A stretch of 64,000 bases of DNA, from the NCBI GenBank assembly GCA_025024175.1, contig QCXZ01000003.1:248001-312000 (forward strand), written 5' to 3'. The notes beneath the pieces were generated by a model that ran no database searches, had not been told where the DNA came from, and saw only the letters and a list, made by a program, of their open reading frames with translations. This DNA is from Rhyzopertha dominica (Eukaryota; Arthropoda; Insecta; Coleoptera; Bostrichidae). Position 1 is the stretch's first letter; the number at the start of each line of letters is the position of its first letter. The position numbers were made by a program, and so were the translations under genes. Positions 53,701-64,000 of this stretch are shown piece by piece.

Positions 53701-56478
53701 GAGAAAGAGAAAATGGAAGCGACAAACACGTCGGAAAGTTTGTGGGATCTGGAATCTGAGAAGGAAATGCAGGATAAGGAGAACGGTTACTTCAGAGGAA
53801 AGAGGGCTGTGAATTATACTACAACGGCGAATGTGCGAGTAACCTCAATGGGTAAGTAACGAAACTATGTGTATTGTCTGGATATATCTATTAGATTTCT
53901 TCGGTCCAATAAAACAACATTATGTAAGTAGAATAGTGACTGCTTATCCTTGTTTAGTTTAACAAAGCAAAGCGAATAAATGCAATTTGGGGGAACGCTA
54001 CGATCAACAGTTCTTGTTCTCTACGTCATCAACTCCTTCAAATTTACCATTATAAACTGGAAGGAATCCCCTTAAGGGTGTAGGGTAGCCCGTTCCTGCC
54101 CATGCTATTACATGTAAAACGATTTTACGTCCAGAAAAGCCACTGCTCCAATTTCTTGATATGTTGTTCTGTATACAAATCTCTATAGGGCACTGTATTG
54201 CGTATTTTTGTTTTAGCATTTGCGTAATATGCATATATTTCGGTTGATCAATAAAATATTGGAAAAAATAAAATGCAGTGCCCTTGGAATTGAACACAAG
54301 AATGTGTAGACGTAAAATCAATTTTGTATGTAAAATATTGTAGGAGTTAAATCAAAAAAACATACGAAAAATGCATAATTTCACGTCCCACACAGGTAAC
54401 CGCCCTTAGTAATACCTAATTACCTGTCGTAAAGTAGATTTCGTCCTATCCCGAGGGGTCTGCAAAGCACTTGACTTTGATATAGATTATAGGTGTGACC
54501 GAAACGTCAGTGCCATTTTTACAGCGCTTTTACCGATAAGTTTTATATAGTTATTAATTATTTAATGTTTACGTTATTGCTATGTAGGTATAACTTATCT
54601 TTACAACCCTTTTCTAACTGAAATAATTATTGTCTTCCGAGAAACTTCTAATACATTGTCGACGACATTCTGCAAATCTTTTGAGCGGCATCAAATATTT
54701 GTATACTTTGAGTATTACGAAGTGTATTAAAAGTCAGGTAGCCCCAGCCCGTATAATAGTTCTAAGTTACCTACATTATTATTACCATTACTTTTTGCAA
54801 TTCTATACGCTCCCGTAGCACGCTCAAAAATTCTTCTAGTGCAAACTTGCATTTTTTAATGAAAACCATAGCTGGCTTTACCATGGTCGAAAAGACCTGT
54901 TATTATTCCATTTTTAATGATTTAATCAGATTTTATGTTTACACCAAAAAAGTTATGGAACAGGAGAACACATATATTCAACAGTGATATAGCAAGATCT
55001 TGATAGATAGTCGACTATTTGCTGCTGCTGTCTTTGATTATTAATGTCAATTTGGTCGAGTTAAATTTTGGAGCACTGCAGTCGAGAAAATTTCAGACAA
55101 TGTAAATAGTCGCTGATTTATCAAGATTGATTATTTCCTGAACTTTTTTGTCTCTGACATTTTAATTTATTTGACATAATTGTGTACTTGATTTGAGGTA
55201 CTTATTAATATAGTCGATTCTGATATTCGATTTGTACTGTTATCGGCGTCTGATTTTAAGCTGTAACTACGAATGTGATTTGGCAAAATTTAAATTTGAC
55301 AGATGAAGGAAATAAACTCAAACAATAATTTTAAATCTATTAAAAAGAATATGTCCCTATTTGTATAATTAAGACCCGTAAACGGGCGNATGCAGTTCCT
55401 TCGTTAGTAGTCAAGGATGCCATGTAAATAATGAAAATTATTTTTAATTCCTTAAAAAATTAGAAAAAAGTAAAACTTGGGCTAGATTAGAACACTAAAA
55501 CCTTTCATAAGCTGAATACGGGCGTAAACCCCTTAAACAGTAACTTCATTAATAACCTAACTCCTAGTACTTGCATGCATTTTCAAGATATAGCGAACGC
55601 CCATATTTTAGATTGCCTAAATCAGCAGCAATATAGTTTTTAAAACAATTTTTTTGTCTACAGGTGCTCTAACCAGGTCGTTTAATAACTCGGACAATAC
55701 AATTGATGTAATATTCCTAACTTACTGGACATCTGCCTACAGCGAAAGACAATCAGTAGAAAACATAGTGGACGAATGTGTAAAAAAGAAGCAAGATGAA
55801 ACTCCACAAAGTGGTAAGTAAATCGACCAAAACGAAGTACGAGAGCCCGGAAAGCTTCTACTAAACATAACTGCATACTGTTGGTCACATAATATTTTAC
55901 AAGAGAACGCTGCAAAAAATGATGAAGTTTTCTGCTGTCTTTATACAGGGTTGACCTAAAATTGTCCCTAGAATCTGTGGTTTCAAGTCATGGGACACCC
56001 TGTATAATATAGCACCTCTAGATTACTCTGGTTTAAGAGATCTATAATGGTATTTTCTAAAGAAACTTCAAGAAGTAATTAGTTAATAAAATGTCACGAA
56101 ACCGGAAGTACAGCACTCATTAATATTCCCTAAATGTTATGTTGATACTCTATTGGAAATTGTTATTGCTATATATTCGTTACTGAAGAAATTGTTTTCA
56201 GTAATCAAGTGCATGTTTATCACGTTGTTCCAGGTTTGCAAACTTTAGATAAACAATTCAAAAAAGAGTGCACCGAAGAATACGAGATATACAAAAGGGA
56301 CTTCCCCTACTTCAAGTTAATTCCTCAACTCAGGCTGGGACAAATGACGGTCTACAGACTTCGGCTAAAGTGCATGTGTCGTGGATTGGCAAAGGACGAA
56401 AGGTGTGCCAAATTTTTGCCAATTAACAAGCAGAGGTGGTCATCGTATTTGGGCAAGTTAGAAAATGGGACGTTTTAA
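38743..56478 (+). CDS. FAM234: FAM234-family FG-GAP repeat membrane protein
   Basis: Homolog of vertebrate FAM234A/B (ITFG3-like), single-pass type II membrane proteins with an integrin-like FG-GAP ectodomain; molecular role unknown. Exons: 38743-38865, 42569-42722, 45226-45468, 46515-46723, 47615-47759, 49317-49513, 52273-52711, 52769-52882, 53051-53851, 55664-55813, 56234-56478. Phases close to 2820 bases, 939 residues. Residues 1-81 are cytoplasmic, with an acidic cluster (SLDEDDLSDVEDE) and cysteines before the membrane; about 82-106 is the membrane segment (VLIGLIVLVVILVSMF). Calcium-loop-like repeats follow: DVNQDGIDD, DVNGDGSED, DQDNDTFCD, DITGDNQLD, YFNGDNVTD. Residues 542-808, one 801-base exon, are a charged, probably disordered insert absent from the vertebrate proteins I recall, which are about 550-620 residues. 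Sequons are common after the membrane. One unread base at 45408. Confidence 0.88.
38866..42568. other. FAM234 intron 1
   Basis: A 3.7-kb intron with no recognisable gene. ACACCCTGTATA at 39659-39670 and ATATAGGGTGTC at 41829-41840 match the recurring transposon-end motif and mark probable old small elements on either side. The C- and G-rich stretch at 41990-42065 may belong to the second. Confidence 0.4.
42723..45225. other. FAM234 intron 2
   Basis: No gene supported. An open frame at 44333-44554 (73 codons) has no recognisable domain. One unread base at 44651. The acceptor TATCTTTCAG precedes the exon that completes the membrane segment. Confidence 0.4.
47760..49316. other. FAM234 intron 5
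   Basis: AT-rich, no gene or clear repeat. The minus-strand frames at 47853-48340 have no recognisable domain. Confidence 0.4.
50036..50275. repeat. Two-copy tandem repeat, period about 120 bp, in FAM234 intron 6
   Basis: The segment beginning AACTTTCCCCGTATTG (near 50062) and ending GCATTTCCAGTGGAATAC is repeated about 120 bases later as AACTTCCCCGTATTG to GCATTTCCAGTGGAATAT. Copies differ by scattered substitutions. The minus strand is open through much of each copy, but no domain is recognisable. Confidence 0.6.
50340..51917. mobile_element. Possible retroelement remnant in FAM234 intron 6
   Basis: This stretch has a base composition and CpG content unlike the flanking intron. Near 51640, AATAAACCAAGTGGCGCTCAC resembles the junction of a long terminal repeat with a tRNA primer-binding site. 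The block ends in an (ATT)n run at about 51893-51915, the kind of tail some non-LTR elements leave. These two signals point to different element types, so the assignment is open. No protein domain could be read. Confidence 0.25.
53852..55663. other. FAM234 intron 9
   Basis: No gene supported. The minus strand is open for 105 codons at 54004-54321 but I recognise no family in it. One unread base at 55389. Confidence 0.4.
55942..56006. mobile_element. 65-bp element with TATACAGGGT termini in FAM234 intron 10
   Basis: TATACAGGGT at 55942-55951 and ACACCCTGTATA at 55995-56006 are inverted copies enclosing about 43 bases. This fits the smallest deletion derivative of the transposon family whose ends recur in the window. 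It has no coding capacity. Confidence 0.5.
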
Positions 56479-56524
56479 TTGCATCGGACGAATTATGTAA
56501 ATCAAGTGAGAAAATGTGTTTGAT

Positions 56525-56530
56525 AATAAA
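56525..56530 (+). terminator. FAM234 poly(A) signal
   Basis: AATAAA 47 bases after the TAA at 56476-56478. A short 3' untranslated region would result. Confidence 0.45.
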
Positions 56531-58678
56531 ACGAAGAGGTTTNCCGCAATCATGTTTGCTGGAAGAAGAAATGTTAACTGTTGTCAGTCGTGTGTATTGA
56601 TGTATTACACATATAACAATCCCCTTTGTAATCAACACAAAAAAGCAAGTAGCAGCGGTATCAACTTAAAAAAAATCTGTATAATTATATAGAAAGGTTG
56701 CGTACCAAATGACACATTTCTCAAAATGTAGTAGCAAAAACGACAATAATTTTCTATATTTAAAGGTCTAAATACTTCCTTTGAAAACATGCAATATCCA
56801 AAAATCATTGTGTAATGAAATGTTGAAGCATTCAGTCAGATCCCGTGATTTAAAGAAATCGATATTTTCATTTTTTCCAAATATGTCAAAAACTGTTGCG
56901 GATCACTTAGTTTGAAAACATTTTCTTTTGGAGAATAACTTTAGCAACCTTGCTTGCATTTGTCCCACTTTGTAGCACTGCAAATAACAAAGTTGCCTAC
57001 ACATAGACAGGAGAGGTGGTAAACTACTAATAGTTATAGAGAGTTTTATATTATTACGTTAAAATACGATATTCGTTAAAGTCGTGATGCAAATACTGCG
57101 CATAGGTACGTGATAAATATCTTAACGTTTAAGATATCCGCTAAACGTTATTTCAAAAACTCCAATATTAGACACGATAGATACATTTGAAATTAAAAAA
57201 AACAATAATAAAGCGACTTTCTCAGCAAAAATCGACTGGTGTGGGGTAATGCAATAATTTTAGAAACAAAAAAGGCGAGGCGTAGATAGTAACAGCATTA
57301 AGGGGTTAAATTATCAATGTCATGCTTCTTAAAATACTTTAAAATTATTTCAATTTAATTAATTCTTGTCACTGCATAATAACTACTAATAAAAAATACT
57401 TTAGGGGAACGAATTTGAAAAAAAACGCAGCTACTTGCTTTTTATAGCTTAAAATGGCAAAATTTACAGCTGGTCTGTGTTATGTAAGACAACCAAGCAA
57501 CCAACTGAAATATCTGAACTGGAAAGTACAAATAGTATTTCTATTAAAACTCGAAAACAGAAGAAAAACTGAGTGCTATACCATATATTGCACCTGGACT
57601 AGACTAATAAAAATGGCATTAATTGTGATACTTCGATAACTGTAATACATGAAAGAAACCCCATTTAAATGTATCAAAAGGAATAAAATTTATGTACGCT
57701 GTTGTTGAAAAACATGAGCAAAATTTGTCTCTTTATGTATTTATTACAATATTTAAATAGTGCGTATCTGTTTCAAGCTATGTATTTAATTTTAGTACAA
57801 ACCTTATTTGTAATCTATAACATCATAATAATGCAAATTGTAAGTAGTAGTTTACAATGTGTAACAAAAGATACAGCATCGACAACATCGGCTATTTAAA
57901 ATTGTATACAACATACTACTCATCAGGCATTAAGTTTCTGGGTTATCACGTTACTTTTTAATGAAAACAGTAAAGAATAGACATGCCAAAAAACTTGCTA
58001 AACGAGTAGTATATGTATAAATTATTTGCTTCATAAATAAGCCACGTCAAACAAACAACAGGTATGTTTCATTAAATTAAACAATTTTTCGTCTTAGTTT
58101 TTTTTAATTGCAGGGCGAATAACGTATGAAATCGATTAAAAATATTTTCAATTGTGTGTTTCAGTAAATTGCATTTTTATTTCCCCCAGCCAAAATTTCT
58201 GGGCAAAGTCGTTTTCCTTCTGATATATCATTATTTAACAAAATCCTCTAAAATCATTTGTTGTTTTTAAAGAGAGTTCATGTCAGTATCACTCATATTC
58301 ATTATCTCTACAACAAATCAGTAAGGAAATTTCAATGCGTCCATGCTGTCACGATACATAAACACAGTAACAGAAACCCATAAACTGTATGCCCTATAAT
58401 TTAAACACGCAGTTCGTATTTTGTGAATTCGCCGAAAGTTCATGTTCTGATGTGACTTATTCTCGACAAAGACAATCTCTAATGGCTTATGTAACCAGAT
58501 TGTAAAAAATCAATTCTCCTGTTAAGTATTGATCTAACAACACCCCGTATCCAAGTGACACAAGACTTTGACGTGTGGCGAGTGAGCTTCTGCAACTCTC
58601 CTCATTTATTTCTATCAAGCTAATGTAGAATATTGTACATTTGTAAACCGACAAAGACAAAATAAAAACAGTTTAAAC
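56531..58678. other. Intergenic region between FAM234 and CFAP91
   Basis: AT-rich with no gene seen. One unread base at 56543. The sequence just before the CFAP91 start must hold its promoter, but no clear core element could be singled out. Confidence 0.4.
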
Positions 58679-61600
58679 ATGCCTTCCGCTAAAGTTCAAC
58701 CAACCCGACCCAACGACTTCATCTATGGTGCGTATCCTTACCATCCTAAGATTTATGCTAAGATGCCGCATTCCAGACCCTGTCTTCACCGTCTCCGGCC
58801 TCAAAGACCAAATCAAGGCGGAAATAAAGGCAAAGGCGTCCACTGCCACGTTCGTAAGTCACTACTTCTTGGGAACTACCAGGGATATTAGCGAATTTCC
58901 TTTGCAGCAAGTATGCCCGATATTTGATAACATGTTTTCGGATCTGCCCCATCATCCGAGGCAGCAACTGGTCATCAGACGATGTAGGCTCGGCCTTAAA
59001 CCGAGTGGTCACAGGATATCCCAAGCGGCGGCTAAAGATGTCGATGTAGGTGGTAGTGATCGGCACAAATTCTTTGCTGTGTAAGTGATCGTTACATATT
59101 CTCAGGGGGTGGTGACAACGTTCAAACTTTAACTTCTTAAACTGACGCGAGCCGTCAGGGAAACCACTGCCACCTTGAATATCTAGATATTCTAACCGAT
59201 TCGGCAATAAAAAAAATGCAAGCATATTCTTCGATTCGAGATAATGTAGTTGACTTTATTTTGTCTCCTATATTGTTATTATTAAACGCTAGTTTGCTAA
59301 ATCAAAGGTCACAATCTTGTAAATGGAAATGCGAATATTTCTAAAATCAGAACGTACAAATATACAGGGAGAGTATTTTATGTTTATGTTAATTCAATGC
59401 ACCTTTGGATTTTTGAAAAAGTTTATGGCATACTAGACTGAAAAAACTTTATTTTGGTTACATCTTCTCGTCTTACCGTTTTTACAACCCTGCAATACTA
59501 TTTACCTTTTATTCACAGGCACAGTTGGAACGGCACGCGACCCCTCATAAATCAAACCCTCTCTTTGTGATTTTGCGAATTTACAGTGCCGGCTTTAAGC
59601 CGTTTAAAAATTGGTTTTTTGTTTGTGTAGTGTATATTATTCTAAGTACTTCTTAATCATTCGGTTAATAAGAGGTTTTACATCGATCGTTTTTATTTAC
59701 GTCTGAAAATGAATTGTACGTAGTTGTAGATGAGTAGCAACATTATTTTGCACAAGCAAAGTATATCTGGTTATAATGAAATTTGTAATCTAACTAGACA
59801 ACATGCACATCTGAGCATTTTTTAATATGCAAAGAAAAATCTCGCATTCCTGTAATATTTATATCCTGTGAATATGTTGAATGTTTATAAACAATACATT
59901 TTAATATTTTTACAATCTTTTAACTATTGGAAACATGCGGTTAACGGTTAACATAACTAAATATGTAAATAAAAGACAAGTATATTAAAAGAAAATAATA
60001 GGAATATATATTTTTTTTTATCTGAAGCTCTAAATACAAAAAAAATAATGCCATACATCTATTATATTTTTACAAAAAAGTCTAACAAGTTTACACCGAC
60101 ATAGCTTAAATATATTAATTATTATCATCATCACTACTCTCAAATTCTGAGTCACTGCTAGCATCATCATTAACATGTATTATAAAATTTTGAAAATTTG
60201 GGGATACATAGCTATTTTCAATTTCAATAACATGCTTAATACAGCTTTTCCACAGTTCTTTCGTTATACTACTTACCTCGCTACGCACTAAATCTACAAC
60301 TCCCGAACTTAAACGCGGACATGTATTGTTTCTTCGTATTCCTTTTTTAAGCGTACTCCACACTAATTCAATTGGGTTTAGGACGCAATAATTCGGTGGC
60401 AAACGCATGACTATATGTCCATGTCCTTTCGTTAGTTCATCAACTCGATATTGTTTAGGTATGTTGAGATTTTTTATTATTGTCAACAGACCTTTTTTGG
60501 TAACTTTTCCATCCGGAATTGTAATTTTATTCTTTTTAGTGTAATCAGTTATTTCTATTTTTTGTAGCTGATGTTGGCGCCTTGTTCATTAATTTTGAAT
60601 GATAACTCGCGTTATCCATGACTATAACAGATCCTGGTGGTAGCCCTGGCAGTAACTGCTGCTGAAACCATCAAGTCGGGGGTGTCGTACCACGTTTAAT
60701 CCAAATATGCGATATTACGATTTTCTTGGCGGTACCTTCTGATTTCGTTTATATAATCCCATTTCATTCTTTATAGTCGGGTTGATTCCATTATGGACAA
60801 ACGTTGGTTTAATGCACAATAATTAAAACCGATGCTCCTCAAATATTTTCTGAACCACCCTTCGCAATAACTTATGTCATATCCTAATTCCAAAAGTTTT
60901 AATTTCAGACTTGCCGTAGTTGGAACTTTATTTTCCTTATACATTTGGTAAATCACTTTTTTAATTTCTATCCCAAGCTCTTTTGATATATTTAGAAATT
61001 TCTCCGAATTGCGTGATTTTCTTGAATTGCCTTTATTTTCAATAATATCTCTCACAGTCGTGTAGGGGATCAACCATTTCACTTGTCACTTTTAACGGAG
61101 CACTGCACTCTTTTTATTATAAAAAAATTGTATACATTTTTTGTGATTTCTTTGGCATCTTGGGTAAGGTAACGACGAATCCTCTTGTTTTCTTCAATTT
61201 GCACTTCCATGTCAGCGTCAGCAACTTCATTCTGAGCGGTACTTGGAGCAGCTTTTTCCCAAGGACGGAACACTTTTCGCTTCTCTTGTCTCGCGCACAG
61301 AAATACTAAGACCGAATGCTAGTTTTAACCATCTTCCGAAAATCGGACCTAAATTTATGGTAGTCTGGTTATTTGCGATAACTTGTGAGGGGCCGCCTGC
61401 TGTTCGAGATGAAATATAAATTTTATTGCAGGGTTGTAATAATGGTAAGAGAGTTGCGTTACTATACATTCTATAGATTTAGCAATTTTGTTACTTTGAC
61501 AATGAACTAAAAGGTTTGAGATAGTTCTGTAAGTCATTGTTGTTATTTTGTTGCCAAGTTTTTAGTACTCAATAAAAGGAAGTAGACGACCAGAAGTAGA

Positions 61601-64000
61601 GAAGCTGCTCAAAGGAGGTCGTATTGGATGCCCACTTAAATCGCTAGAACTGAAGTTGATAATCTAATGGGGCAAAAATTCTAAGATGAACTCTATCACT
61701 GTATATTAGAACGGAAATGACTTGTTATAAAATTTCATTTAAACTTTTCCAAATAAATAAATAGAGGATTGTTAGAACGTAGGAAGTTTTAACAAATGTC
61801 AGAGATTTTTCGATTAACCGACGATGAATGACTTTCAGTTTTAAAATGTAAGTCATTTCTTTATTACTGCAAACAGCCCCGTACCAAGAGCCACTGTAGA
61901 AGTCCCTATGCTAACAATACCATCAACCCCCAAGCCTACTACACCACCTGATACCTCCCGAATACCCAAAAAAAGAAACTTCAAGATGCAGACAATGTAC
62001 AGAGAATCATCGGCGCAAACTTCTCCTTGGCAGCCTGATCCAATTGTTGTAGACGGGGGAGATCCGGAAATTCTAAAGCTGGATTTCCTCAAATGGGGTA
62101 AGTAGCAAAATAACGAAATAATTGCAGGAAAATAATACCTATTAAAAGGGTGTCGAACTGTGCTGGTAAAATATGCTTATAGTTTTAAGATTAAAATTTG
62201 AATTTAAACTGTCGTTAAAGAATAGCAAGGTAAAGGTAAATTACCCTAAAATATATTTTAACAAGTCGCCCGTTCATTTAGAAGTTGAATATTACTTTTA
62301 TTCAAAAGACAGCTCGTAACACTGAACTTATTATAATGTTAATATTATAATACTTATTACATGTCATACATTTGTTGAAAGGGTTTTTAGATAAATTGTA
62401 ATATTTTACTATGGCGTGTTCTATTTGCGGTTTACTTTAAATTTATTTCTCTTTTCTACTTTATTGGTAATCTTATTTCAATCACATCAGATCCATTTAA
62501 ATTGAGGCCATTGCCATTTTGGGTATAAACGCATTTTCATCGGTATAACATTTTTCTAGGGAATAACGAAATACATTTTAAACGACCAAAGTACCTAAAT
62601 GGTATTAAATTGCCAACTTCGATGTGTCACAAAGAATGTCCCAAGTTTAGCAGTAATCGATTTAAGACTTAAAACAACATCAAAGTTTTACATTGCAAAG
62701 AAAAGGTAAAAAAGTAAGCCTCATAAAGCATTTGATAATAAAAAAGCGCAACATCAGAAAAAACATTTGGTAAATACGCAAAAAGAAATCTCCACGTCCA
62801 ATACGCGTTTAATACAGCCGAGACTATGAAGTCAACACTTCAAACCCAGGCCAGAGATGTTTACAATGTTTTAGGAAGCGGCCTACCTGCCGGTATGCAT
62901 GAGGTGCGATTAATCCAAAGAGCTAGAATGAAACGAGCTTGGGAGGAAGCAATGCCAGTTGGTACTACAAAAGAGAGCTTGAAGAAAAGGGGAGAGGTGA
63001 TAGAAGCTATAGAGCGCGATCAGTGGGCTTTCAGAGAAGCGGTAAGATTCACCAACCACCTGTTATTGATAATCAATGGAAATATTATATAACGAAAGAT
63101 CACGACCTTAATGAAAAAGCACCAAAATTATTTACGTAAAGTAAAAACACAAAACAATTCCCATTTTGACAAGCAATTCATTTGAGAATGTTTGTTTTAT
63201 TATCGTCAATTTCTAAATTACGAAACTGCCCCACGTTGCCAGAATAAAATAAACACAAGACTAATTAATTATAACCTTAAGAATATCTTTCTTTTAAATA
63301 TATAGATTACCCAAAGGGTATGGAAAATATATCTGACACCCTTAATTTTTAATAGAAACCTTAGGGAAATTACGTCAAAGAATTGGGTTCAGGTGCCAGT
63401 AGTTGACTGTGTATATCTTCAGAAATGTCAGACAAGCATTTGAGTCACAGCTCAATGTTTGTATGGAGGTTTGTACTTGTATGGAGGTCAGTCGAATTTG
63501 AATTTCACAAACAGCTTTTGATAGAAGTTAATTTTTTCGAAAAAATATCGTTTTTTGGCTCTTATTTTAAATTACATTGTCGTTCATTTGTAAGGAATAC
63601 AGTTTCAGCTCAACTAAGATTATACAAATTCTTTCACCGATTCAAAATATCGTTATTCAGCTTTCATTTCAAATAATCCCAAGACTCCTCGATTTAGCAA
63701 CATATTTTCAAGTCTTACATATAAAATCACGTTGAACATGTATTGTAGTGCAAAAACGTTGTGTTAGGTTTATATTATCACACTTTAGGTCTTTACACCG
63801 ATTAGTAACGCCTATTTAATAAGTTTTCACGTGCTCCATAAATGTACTCGTATTTTAAAAGTACTTGTATTAGCTGCATAAACTTCCATAGGAAATACAA
63901 GAGATACAAGACCTTCGCTTGGAACTTTTAGAGCAAATGCTCGCCGAGCTGCATGAGTGCAATAGGAGCAGAATGGAAAAGAAAATGAAGCTTGTATGCG
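58679..64000 (+). CDS. CFAP91: Cilia- and flagella-associated protein 91, 5' part
   Basis: CFAP91 (MAATS1, AAT1) belongs to the calmodulin- and spoke-associated complex at radial spoke bases in motile 9+2 axonemes; in insects such genes serve sperm tails and chordotonal cilia. Exons: 58679-58727, 58777-58853, 58908-59080, 61877-62097, 62875-63041 and 63892 to beyond 64000. The first two introns are only 49 and 54 bases. Diagnostic blocks in order are NDFIYDPVFTVSGLKD, FDNMFSDLPHHPR, SDRHKFFAV, the two MQTMYRESSAQTSPW motifs (degenerate versions of the family's GTQTDYRD...VQTDPY), LKWGSGLPAGMHEV, RARMKRAWEEAMP, ERDQWAFREAEIQEIQDLRLE. All phases close to the window end, giving about 265 residues, roughly a third of the usual 750-770. 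The start at 58679 gives MPSAKVQPTRPND, which fits. The start of exon 4 (61877) is the least certain boundary. Confidence 0.88.
59081..61876. other. CFAP91 intron 3
   Basis: A 2.8-kb intron flanked by two tiny introns upstream. It is enlarged by the antisense transposon remnant at 60115-61273. TATACAGGGAG at 59361 resembles a transposon end. The rest has no gene. Confidence 0.5.
60115..61273 (-). pseudogene. Tc1/mariner-superfamily DDE transposase, decayed, antisense in CFAP91 intron
   Basis: The minus strand carries most of a transposase in order. From 61273 down there is an N-terminal charged region, then at 61082-60771 a helix-turn-helix type domain (TASLKLKLLELGYDIS, FRKYLRSIGFNY). From about 60770, IRRYRQENRNIAYLD and TWYDT give the first catalytic aspartate, WFQQQLLPGLPPGSVIVMDN and ASYH the second, and LPPNYCVLNPIELVWSTLKK the glutamate. 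Between the first and second motifs the 50-60 residues expected in the family are missing, so there is an internal deletion near 60665-60680. Frameshifts near 61080 and 60490-60560 and a stop break it further. An acidic tail (DDASSDSEFESSDDDNN) closes the frame. Related to the fragment at 18628-18999. Confidence 0.75.
62098..62874. other. CFAP91 intron 4
   Basis: AT-rich intron from G|GTAAGT to TTTTAG|GAAGC. No gene or repeat recognised. Confidence 0.5.
63042..63891. other. CFAP91 intron 5
   Basis: AT-rich intron from GCG|GTAAGA to CCATAG|GAAATA. An 83-codon open frame at 63425-63676 has no recognisable domain. Confidence 0.5.

Noticed and set aside
53051..53851. FAM234 exon 9 as an independent intronless gene or retrocopy
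   Set aside because: It is flanked by good acceptor and donor sites in the phases required by exons 8 and 10, so it is an exon of the same gene.
11587..54745. Shared 14-base string AGTCAGGTAGCCCC at 11587 and 54732
   Set aside because: Several 14-base matches are expected by chance in a 64-kb window and the flanks do not match.
58758..59225. 155-codon minus-strand open frame
   Set aside because: It is antisense to CFAP91 exons 2 and 3, which match the family on the plus strand with correct splice phases, and the antisense protein matches nothing I recognise.
1..64000. tRNA, rRNA, CRISPR array, operon or riboswitch
   Set aside because: No tRNA arm motifs, rRNA-like blocks or regularly spaced repeats were seen, and the gene structure is eukaryotic.

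Overview
The window is AT-rich animal nuclear DNA, most likely from an insect and probably a beetle. The evidence is spliced genes with GT-AG introns, many introns only 49-57 bases long, protein matches closest to insect families, and scattered decayed DNA transposons of the Tc1/mariner superfamily. There is no sign of prokaryotic organisation. The beetle assignment is an inference from the transposon types and intron sizes, not a measured result.

Five protein-coding genes can be assembled exon by exon with all reading phases closing. In order they are: (1) a class I myosin of the Myo61F/Myo1C type, plus strand, coding 21348-32659 in 17 exons and 1056 residues with an upstream start, or 1025 from an internal start; (2) a small UPF0390 (C19orf53-like) protein, minus strand, 33038-33770, 92 residues; (3) translation factor eIF6, plus strand, 34228-35628, 245 residues; (4) a FAM234-family FG-GAP membrane protein, plus strand, 38743-56478, 11 exons and 939 residues; (5) the 5' part of CFAP91, a ciliary radial-spoke-base protein, plus strand, from 58679 past the window end. 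Genes 1 and 2 are convergent with poly(A) signals about 15 bases apart. Genes 2 and 3 are divergent with 457 bases between start codons. The genes do not form a pathway; they are ordinary neighbours.

Bases 1 to about 19600 form a gene-poor stretch. It holds transposon debris: a mariner-like C-terminal fragment near 7.7-8.0 kb, a long-inverted-repeat mariner-like element at 12.2-14.4 kb with a dead transposase, a non-LTR retrotransposon endonuclease fragment near 14.7-15.0 kb, and a DDE transposase fragment at 18.6-19.0 kb. Further debris lies inside introns: a fold-back element in myosin intron 6, a 65-base minimal element in FAM234 intron 10, and a decayed DDE transposase antisense in CFAP91 intron 3. 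The motif ACACCCTGTAT, or its reverse complement, recurs as a probable transposon end.

No clearly novel multi-gene system was seen. The observations most worth checking are the possible N-terminally extended myosin isoform with its own promoter, the 267-residue charged single-exon insert with a furin-type site in the FAM234 protein, the intronic fold-back element, and the internally deleted transposon families.
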